A stretch of 5,582 nt of DNA from Bog-159 sp049514955 (GTDB taxonomy: Bacteria > Acidobacteriota > Terriglobia > Bryobacterales > Bryobacteraceae): assembly GCA_049514955.1 (NCBI GenBank), contig JBEKUO010000524.1, positions 1 through 5,582 of the forward strand. The letters are read 5' to 3'. Shown here in pieces: positions 1 through 4,731 of this stretch. Made by a program: the position numbers and the translations under genes. Below the pieces are notes generated by a model, which searched no databases, was not told the origin of the DNA, and worked only from the letters and a program-made list of their open reading frames with translations. Numbering within the stretch: position 1 is the first letter of the stretch; every line of letters begins with the position of its first letter.

Positions 1-1071
1 GGCACGGCCGAGCGGTTGGCCCACATCGGCGTCCCCGTAGGCAAGACCATCACACCGGTCACCGAGCTGCACGCCGGAGACATCGGCGTAGTCGCCAAGC
101 TGAAGGAGACCATGACCGGCGACACGCTTGCCGAAAAAGGCATCAACTTCACCTATCCGCCGGTGCAGCTTCCGGAACCTTCCATCGCCTTCGCCATCGA
201 GGCCAAGTCCCGCCAGGATGAGGACCGTATGGGCAACGCGGTCCACCGCATCCTCGAGGAAGATCAGTCGCTGCGCTTCTTCCGCGATCCGCAGACCAAG
301 GAGTTCCTGCTGGGTGGCAGCGGACAGCAGCATGTCGAAGTTGTCGTCAGTCGGCTTAAAAAGCGTTACGGCGTGGATGTAACCTTAAAAGCGCCGAAAA
401 TTCCCTACCGCGAAACCATACGGGGCCACGCCGACGTCCAGGGCCGCCACAAGAAACAGACCGGCGGTCATGGCCAATTCGGGGATTGCTGGATCAAGAT
501 GGAACCCCTGCCGCGGGGCGCCAAGTTCGAGTTCGTCAACGACATCTTCGGGGGATCCATTCCCAAAAACTACATTCCCGCTGTGGAAAAAGGTATACTG
601 GAAGCAGCCGAGAACGGCTTTCTAGCCGGATACCCCATGGTGGATTTCCGCGTCGTGCTCTACGACGGGTCCTACCATGACGTGGATTCCTCCGAGCTCT
701 CCTTTAAACTGGCGGCCCGTAAGGCGTTCAAGAACGCCATGCAGGAGGCCAAGCCGGCGCTGCTGGAGCCCATCATGAATGTCGAGATCCAGGCGCCTGT
801 GGAGTATGCCGGCGACCTGATGGGCGATCTAAACGGCCGCCGCGGCCGCATTTCGGGGATGGATACTAAAGGTAACACTCAGTTTATACGCGCCCAAGCC
901 CCCATGGCGGAAATGCTAAACTATCAGAATGATCTGACGTCCATGACCCAGGGGCGCGGCTCCTTCACCATGGAGTTCGATCATTACGATTTCGTGCCGG
1001 CCCAGCAGGCGGAAAAGATCATTGCCGCCGCGAAGGCTGCCAAGGCCGGAGTAGAGGAAGAAGAGGAATAG
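1..1071 (+). CDS. fusA: Elongation factor G paralogue (EF-G-2-like), C-terminal half, 5' end outside window
   Basis: EF-G is the cytosolic GTPase that drives tRNA-mRNA translocation on the ribosome and, with RRF, ribosome recycling. The frame is open from base 1; the first in-frame TTG at 16 is internal, since GTAER before it continues domain II. About 356 residues remain, roughly half of a usual ~690-residue EF-G, so the GTPase domain lies upstream. Visible in order: end of domain II (to ~45), domain III (~60-130), domain IV (~130-260) and domain V (~262-345). The domain IV hallmark HDVDSSE (His at ~226, the tip histidine that contacts the decoding site) is intact, and domain V carries GRRGRISGM and the GRGSFTMEF strand. 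The domain IV loop reads TGGHGQFGD where classical EF-G has SGGRGQYGH, typical of the EF-G-2/EF-G-like group. The protein ends in a run of Glu. No tuf or ribosomal protein gene follows, so this is probably a paralogue rather than the str-operon copy. Confidence 0.95.
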   Translation, partial: GTAERLAHIGVPVGKTITPVTELHAGDIGVVAKLKETMTGDTLAEKGINFTYPPVQLPEPSIAFAIEAKSRQDEDRMGNAVHRILEEDQSLRFFRDPQTKEFLLGGSGQQHVEVVVSRLKKRYGVDVTLKAPKIPYRETIRGHADVQGRHKKQTGGHGQFGDCWIKMEPLPRGAKFEFVNDIFGGSIPKNYIPAVEKGILEAAENGFLAGYPMVDFRVVLYDGSYHDVDSSELSFKLAARKAFKNAMQEAKPALLEPIMNVEIQAPVEYAGDLMGDLNGRRGRISGMDTKGNTQFIRAQAPMAEMLNYQNDLTSMTQGRGSFTMEFDHYDFVPAQQAEKIIAAAKAAKAGVEEEEE

Positions 1072-1080
1072 CGACTCTGT

Positions 1081-1101
1081 CCCGTGTCAAAAGGACACGG
1101 G
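1081..1101 (+). terminator. Probable intrinsic terminator after the EF-G gene
   Basis: A perfect 8-bp stem, CCCGTGTC at 1081-1088 and GACACGGG at 1094-1101, closes a 5-base loop (AAAAG) 9 bases after the EF-G stop codon. The downstream tract (TCGTCGTTCC) is only weakly T-rich, so termination could be inefficient or Rho-assisted. Position and stem strength support the call. Confidence 0.5.
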
Positions 1102-1139
1102 TCGTCGTTCCTGGCACACAAATAATGTCGCACCCCCGG

Positions 1140-1168
1140 TTGACCTCGGCCGGGTTATGAGCTAGAGT
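1140..1168 (+). promoter_or_regulatory. Sigma-70-type promoter of the lytic transglycosylase gene
   Basis: TTGACC at 1140-1145 (5 of 6 to TTGACA) and TAGAGT at 1163-1168 (4 of 6 to TATAAT) are separated by the optimal 17 bp. Transcription would start near 1175, giving an untranslated leader of about 75 bases. The -10 sits inside an inverted repeat, CTAGA-G-TCTAG (1162-1172), and the -35 inside the 10-base loop of CCCGG/CCGGG (1135-1154); either could be an operator or coincidence. The rest of the 1102-1248 gap shows nothing else I can support. Confidence 0.55.
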
Positions 1169-1248
1169 CTAGGTTTCATTTCGATCACAGCCCCGGATTG
1201 CATCCGTAGCACTTGCCGGGACTTAAAAATTCGTTCGAAGGATCGTGA

Positions 1249-2886
1249 ATGACCGGTCGAACTAAACGGCTTTACTGTCTTTTTTGCACCTCCGTTGCGT
1301 TGGGCATAGTTGGTTGCGGCTACAACCAGCAGTCCAAGTTCCAAAACGCCTTCCTTCCTTCCACCCCGCGTCCCGCGGCGGCGGAGATCGCCCCGCCACC
1401 CTCGTTGGAACCTAATTTATATCTGCACGACGAGCCCGCGTTTCTCACCCAGGTGCGGAAGCCGCCGGCGCTCTCGGGAGCCATTCTCCTGATGCAGCGC
1501 GCCGATCAGGCCTTCCAACGCGGCAGGAAGTCCTACCAAGCAAATGATGTGGCGCAGGCGCGCCAGGAATTCGACACCGCCATCGATCTGATGCTGGAGG
1601 CTTCCGAAAACAACCCGGACGACCGGCAAGCCTTCGATGCCCGCCTGGACGAAATGGTGGACGCCATCCACCGCTACGATTTGGCGGGGCTCGGCGCCGG
1701 CGTAGATGTCGACGAAGCCCGCTTCGAGAAGGCCCCCCTGGAGGACCTCCTCCAAATGACCTTCCCAGTCGATCCCAGGCTCAAAGATAAGGTGAAGGAG
1801 CAGGTCCAGGCCACCGCTTCGCAGCTCCCGCTTTCTGTAAACGACCCCGTGCTGGGCTACATCAACTATTTTTCGGGCCGCGGCAGGCGGACGCTGACTG
1901 TGGGTCTGGAGCGGGCAGGCCGCTTTCGCCCCCTGATCCAGCGCATTCTGCAAGAGGAAGGCATTCCCCAGGAGTTGATCCATCTGGCACAGGCCGAATC
2001 CGGGTTCCTGCCCCGCGCCATATCGCGCAAAGCGGCGGCCGGCATGTGGCAGTTCGTGGCCTGGCGCGGCCAGGAGTACGGGCTGATGCGGACCCCCTAT
2101 ACGGATGACCGCTTGGATCCGGAGAAGGCCACGCGGGCTGCCGCCCACCACCTGCACGACCTGTACAACATTTTCGGCGACTGGTACCTGGCGATCGCGG
2201 CCTATAATTGCGGCCCGAACGTGGTGCTGAAGGCGGTCGAGCGCACCGGATACGCAGACTTCTGGGAGCTGCGTAGGCTCCATGTCCTTCCGCTCGAAAC
2301 CACCAACTACGTGCCCATCATCCTGGCCATGACCATCATGGCGAAGAACGCGCCGGAGTATGGATTGCAAGGGCTGGTGCCGAATGCTCCGCTGGAGTAC
2401 GATACCATCGAGGTCGCCTCGCCCACGCACCTGGCGTTGGTGGCGGATTTGACCGACGCACCCATGTCGGAACTGTTGGACCTCAATCCGGCCCTCCTGA
2501 GAGGCGTGGCCCCCGCCGGGTACGTGTTGCACGTTCCTCATGGGACGGGCAGCAGTCTCTCGGCCTCGCTGCAACTGGTCCCCGCCGATCGCCGCGCGGC
2601 GTGGCGCATCCATAAGGTGGCGGGCGGCGACACGCTGGCCTCCATCGCCAGGCGCTACGGCATGCCTGCGGCTAGCATCGCGGCGGCCAATGGCCTGACG
2701 AACGCATCGCCAGCCACCGGTGACCGGCTGATAATTCCCGCCACGTACACGCCTCCGAGCGTGGCGGTGCATACGGCTTCCAGGCGCCATGCCGGTACGC
2801 CAGCCACGAAGAGACGCCACAGGGGCACGGCCGGTTTGACCCACACGGCAGCCAACAAAGCCCCGCGCTCCACCGGCGGAGAATAG
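1249..2886 (+). CDS. mltD: Membrane-bound lytic murein transglycosylase, MltD-like lipoprotein with SLT and LysM domains
   Basis: It cleaves the MurNAc-GlcNAc bond of peptidoglycan to give 1,6-anhydro ends, acting in the periplasm during wall turnover. The start follows AAGGA (1238-1242) by 6 bases and gives a clean lipoprotein signal: basic n-region (RTKR), hydrophobic stretch, then lipobox IVGC with Cys23 as lipidation site. Gly at +2 argues for outer-membrane sorting. Residues ~84-145 form a TPR-like helical segment. The SLT (goose-lysozyme-like) domain spans ~220-370: catalytic Glu250 in AQAESGF, then AAGMWQF, and AAYNCGP at 317-323. Residues ~382-430 resemble the degenerate repeat found after the SLT domain in MltD proteins, and ~452-498 is a LysM peptidoglycan-binding domain (HKVAGGDTLASIARRYG...RLIIP). 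The tail (511-545) is basic and looks disordered. At 545 residues it is longer than E. coli MltD (about 450), mostly because of the N-terminal segment. After WQF the usual Met-Pro is replaced by VAWRG. It appears monocistronic. Confidence 0.93.
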   Translation: MTGRTKRLYCLFCTSVALGIVGCGYNQQSKFQNAFLPSTPRPAAAEIAPPPSLEPNLYLHDEPAFLTQVRKPPALSGAILLMQRADQAFQRGRKSYQANDVAQARQEFDTAIDLMLEASENNPDDRQAFDARLDEMVDAIHRYDLAGLGAGVDVDEARFEKAPLEDLLQMTFPVDPRLKDKVKEQVQATASQLPLSVNDPVLGYINYFSGRGRRTLTVGLERAGRFRPLIQRILQEEGIPQELIHLAQAESGFLPRAISRKAAAGMWQFVAWRGQEYGLMRTPYTDDRLDPEKATRAAAHHLHDLYNIFGDWYLAIAAYNCGPNVVLKAVERTGYADFWELRRLHVLPLETTNYVPIILAMTIMAKNAPEYGLQGLVPNAPLEYDTIEVASPTHLALVADLTDAPMSELLDLNPALLRGVAPAGYVLHVPHGTGSSLSASLQLVPADRRAAWRIHKVAGGDTLASIARRYGMPAASIAAANGLTNASPATGDRLIIPATYTPPSVAVHTASRRHAGTPATKRRHRGTAGLTHTAANKAPRSTGGE

Positions 2887-2892
2887 CGCCCA

Positions 2893-2963
2893 CCGTGGCG
2901 CACGCTTAAGTGCGCCGCGGCGAACTTCAGTTCGCTGAGAAATTTTCCACTTTTTCTCTTTTT
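2893..2963 (+). terminator. Tandem-hairpin intrinsic terminator after the transglycosylase gene
   Basis: The first hairpin (2893-2920) has a stem of about 11 bp including one G-U pair, centred on GGCGCAC/GTGCGCC around a 6-base loop. Immediately after it, GCGAAC/GTTCGC (2920-2935) closes a TTCA tetraloop. T-runs follow at 2943-2946, 2951-2955 and 2959-2963. A third weaker pairing, GAGAAA (2937-2942) with TTTCTC (2953-2958), is possible. It begins 7 bases after the stop codon. Confidence 0.7.
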
Positions 2964-2968
2964 CACTA

Positions 2969-2996
2969 TTGCCTCCGCGCCAAAAAGGGTTATTCT
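2969..2996 (+). promoter_or_regulatory. Candidate promoter of the H1-like gene
   Basis: TTGCCT at 2969-2974 and TATTCT at 2991-2996 are 16 bp apart, each matching 4 of 6 consensus positions. They lie just after the preceding terminator and 38 bases before the start codon, leaving a leader of about 30 bases. The match is moderate, so this is a candidate only. Confidence 0.4.
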
Positions 2997-3019
2997 ATGG
3001 GTGATTGTTGCCGAACAAC

Positions 3020-3025
3020 AGGAGG
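3020..3025 (+). promoter_or_regulatory. Perfect Shine-Dalgarno that fixes the H1-like start
   Basis: AGGAGG lies 8 bases before ATG 3034. It is the strongest ribosome-binding site in the window. It selects this frame over another ATG at 2997 in a different frame, and it suggests high expression of the charged protein. Confidence 0.75.
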
Positions 3026-3033
3026 CGTGAATA

Positions 3034-3627
3034 ATGTTCGAGAGTCAAAAGTTCGCTCCCAAGGACGAAGAAGATATGGAAGACTTTCAGGACTACGACG
3101 ACGAAGAGCATTCCGACCTGAACTCGAAACTCGACGAATTCGAAGACGAAGACGAAGAGGACGAGGAAGAGGAGATTGTTGTGGTTGCTGCGGTGGAACT
3201 GCCACCGCCGGCGCCGGTTGCCGCCGAACCACCGCCCGCGCCTGCCGCGGAAGCGCCCAAGAAGCCGGCGAAGAAGGCCACTCACGCGGCTGCCAAGGCA
3301 GCCCCTCCCGCGCCGCCGCCAGCCAAGCCGGCTGCTGCGGTGAAAGCCCCGGCCAAGCCCGCCGCTAAGGCAGCGCCAGCTAAGAAGCCCGCCGCTAAGG
3401 CAGCGCCGGCGAAGAAGGCCGTCGCCAAAAAGGCTCCCGCGAAGAAGGCTGCCGCCAAGGCGCCCGCGAAAAAGGCCGCTAAAAAGGCCCCCGCGAAGAA
3501 GGCTGCCAAGAAAGCTCCCGCGAAAAAGGCCCCGGCGAAAAAGTCCGCCAAAAAGGCCCCGGCGAAAAAGTCCGCGAAAAAGGCCCCGGCAAAGAAGGCC
3601 GCCAAGAAGAAGGGCGGCCGTAGGTAG
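3034..3627 (+). CDS. Histone H1-like, Lys/Ala/Pro-rich protein with acidic N-terminal domain
   Basis: The 197-residue product has no signal peptide or membrane segment and is built in three blocks. Residues 1-47 are strongly acidic (26 Asp/Glu, ending in a nearly pure D/E run). Residues 48-75 are a Val/Pro/Ala linker. Residues 76-197 are a basic tail with about 42 lysines, mostly in PAKKA, PAKKS and AAKK units, ending KKKGGRR. There is no Cys or Trp. Such tails occur in eukaryotic linker histone H1, chlamydial Hc2, Pseudomonas AlgP and the C-terminus of mycobacterial HupB, where they bind DNA or RNA through charge. A nucleoid-associated or nucleic-acid-condensing role in the cytoplasm is therefore inferred; there is no globular DNA-binding fold and no catalytic motif. 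The acidic head is unusual for that group and may mask the tail or recruit a basic partner. The start is fixed by AGGAGG 8 bases upstream. The 3' end faces the small gene on the other strand, 7 bp away. Low complexity makes homology calls unreliable. Confidence 0.85.
   Translation: MFESQKFAPKDEEDMEDFQDYDDEEHSDLNSKLDEFEDEDEEDEEEEIVVVAAVELPPPAPVAAEPPPAPAAEAPKKPAKKATHAAAKAAPPAPPPAKPAAAVKAPAKPAAKAAPAKKPAAKAAPAKKAVAKKAPAKKAAAKAPAKKAAKKAPAKKAAKKAPAKKAPAKKSAKKAPAKKSAKKAPAKKAAKKKGGRR
3358..3417 (+). repeat. Two tandem 30-bp units inside the H1-like gene
   Basis: Units 3358-3387 and 3388-3417 agree at 28 of 30 bases. Each encodes PAAKAAPAKK (residues 109-118 and 119-128). Both differences are third-position silent changes, which points to recent duplication followed by purifying selection. 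Confidence 0.8.
3523..3603 (+). repeat. Three tandem 27-bp units inside the H1-like gene
   Basis: Units start at 3523, 3550 and 3577 and encode KKAPAKKSA, KKAPAKKSA and KKAPAKKAA. The first two agree at 26 of 27 bases and the third is more diverged (about 23 of 27 to the second). The whole 3256-3612 stretch is an irregular mosaic of AAG/AAA-GCC-type codons, prone to slippage or recombination without loss of frame. Confidence 0.8.
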
Positions 3628-3632
3628 CCGCC
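3613..3632. terminator. Possible bidirectional hairpin between convergent genes
   Basis: GGCGGC (3613-3618) pairs with GCCGCC (3627-3632) around an 8-base loop that contains most of the H1-like stop codon. It sits exactly where the two convergent genes meet. No convincing T-run follows on either strand, so the call is weak. Confidence 0.3.
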
Positions 3633-3634
3633 GC

Positions 3635-3859
3635 TTACTTGTTGACGACCGTCCGGCAGCGTTCGAATAGTTCCAGTAAGGCCTCGGCGTATTCTTCGGC
3701 CGACCGGGTAGCCGGTTTGCCGGAGAATCCCGCCGCAGTGCTCCCCTTGCCGTAGCCCGTCGTCACCGCGATAAACTTCGTCAATTCCAAGGCAATCTCG
3801 TCTTTGGTTCTTGCTGGAGGCGCTGGGGGCGCCGCGGATTCCAGGGTGTCTTCGGCCAT
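3635..3859 (-). CDS. Small conserved-looking protein of unknown function (74 aa)
   Basis: I do not recognise a named family. The product has a short Pro/Ala-rich head (about residues 9-16), a likely helix (TKDEIALELTKFIAVT, 18-33), a Gly-rich middle (GYGKGSTAAGFSGKP, 35-49) and a second amphipathic helix (SAEEYAEALLELFERCRTVV, 53-72). There is no signal peptide or transmembrane segment; Cys68 is the only cysteine. The start ATG (complement of 3857-3859) follows GGAGG at 11 bases, somewhat long but usable. Evidence that it is real: balanced protein-like composition, a ribosome-binding site, and a snug fit between a convergent and a divergent neighbour. Its stop lies 7 bp from the H1-like stop, and its start is 50 bp from that of the kinase, so it may share a control region with the kinase. 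The helical ends suggest a small adaptor or oligomer, but function is unknown. Confidence 0.75.
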   Translation of the reverse strand: MAEDTLESAAPPAPPARTKDEIALELTKFIAVTTGYGKGSTAAGFSGKPATRSAEEYAEALLELFERCRTVVNK

Positions 3860-3909
3860 ACTGCTCGATTCCTCCGTGCTGTGTTACAACTCTAGGGTAC
3901 AGCATTTCC
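3860..3909. promoter_or_regulatory. 50-bp divergent control region
   Basis: This gap must hold at least part of the promoters of both the 74-residue gene (-) and the HipA-like kinase (+). A minus-strand TAGAGT (complement of 3889-3894) matches the -10 proposed for the transglycosylase, but no convincing -35 lies at 16-18 bp from it. On the plus strand TAGGGT (3893-3898) is a weaker -10 candidate that would leave a very short leader. The two candidates overlap, so the divergent genes could compete for polymerase. Confidence 0.3.
3871..3875 (-). promoter_or_regulatory. Shine-Dalgarno of the 74-residue gene
   Basis: CCTCC on the + strand reads GGAGG on the minus strand, 11 bases before the ATG. 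It is the main argument for this start and for the gene being translated. Confidence 0.55.
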
Positions 3910-4731
3910 ATGCCGCTCACCGCCCGCCGGCATGTCCGCAAGATGCGCGGAGGGGCTCAATCCCACCTGCTGGAAGCGGATGACGGCAACTTCTATATCG
4001 TCAAGTTCCAGAACAACCCGCAACACCGGCGGATTCTCGTCAACGAGTTGGTTTCGGCCGTCTTCCTGAAGTACCTGCAGGTTTCCACGGCGCCCGCCGA
4101 GCTTATTCAGATCACGCCGGAATTCCTGGCCGCCAACCCGGACGTATACATACACCTCGGCACGCAGCATATCCCGGTAGAGCCCGGCTGGCACTTCGGC
4201 TCGCGGCACCCCGGCAATCCGGAGGTCATGGCGGTTTACGACTTTGTGCCTGACGCCCTTTTAGGCGGCGTCAGCAACCTGCCGGATTTCCTGGCCGCCC
4301 TGGTCTTCGACAAGTGGATGGCCAACGCCGACGGCCGGCAATGCGTCTTCTTCCGCGCCCGTGTGGAAGACTGGCAGGCGGTGGTCAAGAAAGCGTTCGT
4401 GGCCGTCATGATCGACCAGGGCTTCGTCTTCAACGGCCCCCACTGGAACTTTACCGACTCGCCCTTGCAAGGCCTGTACCCACGGAAAATGGTGTACGAG
4501 CGGGTGCGCTCGCTCGACGACTTTCAACCCTGGCTGGACCAGGTGGTGCATTTCCCCGAAGAGGTGGTGGATCGGGCTTTCCGCCAGATTCCGCCGGAAT
4601 GGCTGGAAGGCGAAGAGGACCAATTGGAGCAATTGCTGGAGAAACTGCTGCGGCGCCGGGAGCGCGTCCCGGATCTGATCAGCGATGCGCGTCAGGCGCG
4701 TATGGACCCGTTCCCGAACTGGACGGCCTGA
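3910..4731 (+). CDS. HipA-like kinase domain protein (HipA_2-type), stand-alone
   Basis: The 273-residue product resembles the HipA-like kinase family (Pfam HipA_2), relatives of the serine/threonine kinase toxin HipA. Visible: a Gly-rich loop GGAQSHLL (14-21), the ATP-binding lysine in YIVKF (Lys32), NE at 45-46 as the probable salt-bridge Glu, WMANADGRQ (136-144) with Asp141 as candidate catalytic base, and MIDQGF (167-172) with Asp169 as candidate Mg ligand. The C-terminal third (about 190-273) is helical and charged, with a coiled-coil-like stretch EEDQLEQLLEKLLRRRE. The frame is open further upstream to ATG 3811, but that would overlap the divergent gene and add a non-homologous-looking Cys/Pro-rich leader; ATG 3910 gives the start expected for the fold. 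The Shine-Dalgarno there is weak (AGGG, 12 bases away). No HipB-like antitoxin is adjacent, so a toxin-antitoxin role is not supported. The substrate is unknown. Its 3' end overlaps the opposite gene by 53 bp. Confidence 0.82.
   Translation: MPLTARRHVRKMRGGAQSHLLEADDGNFYIVKFQNNPQHRRILVNELVSAVFLKYLQVSTAPAELIQITPEFLAANPDVYIHLGTQHIPVEPGWHFGSRHPGNPEVMAVYDFVPDALLGGVSNLPDFLAALVFDKWMANADGRQCVFFRARVEDWQAVVKKAFVAVMIDQGFVFNGPHWNFTDSPLQGLYPRKMVYERVRSLDDFQPWLDQVVHFPEEVVDRAFRQIPPEWLEGEEDQLEQLLEKLLRRRERVPDLISDARQARMDPFPNWTA

Noticed and set aside
1417..2844. 475-residue open frame antisense to the transglycosylase gene
   Set aside because: Gln/Arg/Gly/His-rich translation without domains, fully opposite a gene with clear family motifs. 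It is a by-product of GC-rich codon structure.
2910..3368. 152-residue plus-strand frame running into the H1-like gene, with an ATG at 2997
   Set aside because: Arg/Gly/Cys-rich out-of-frame translation, beginning inside the terminator. The AGGAGG points to ATG 3034 in another frame.
3256..3612. CRISPR-like array
   Set aside because: The repeats are contiguous in-frame codons without spacers, all inside a coding region.
3710..3760. Possible Walker A loop (GYGKGST) in the 74-residue protein
   Set aside because: The spacing does not fit GxxxxGK[S/T], since Lys is followed by Gly. The protein is also far too small for a P-loop NTPase and has no Walker B.
3811..3909. 33-residue N-terminal extension of the kinase from ATG 3811
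   Set aside because: The extension would lie antisense to the start of the 74-residue gene, has Pro/Cys-rich sequence unlike the kinase fold, and has no good ribosome-binding site.
3282..3941. 219-residue minus-strand frame rich in FFAGAFLA repeats, membrane-like in appearance
   Set aside because: It is the antisense reading of the Lys/Ala/Pro repeats (GCC/AAG codons read as Gly/Ala/Phe/Leu) and crosses the small gene and the divergent control region.
3910..4731. HipBA-type toxin-antitoxin module
   Set aside because: No helix-turn-helix antitoxin gene is adjacent on either side. The only small neighbour is divergent and lacks an HTH pattern.
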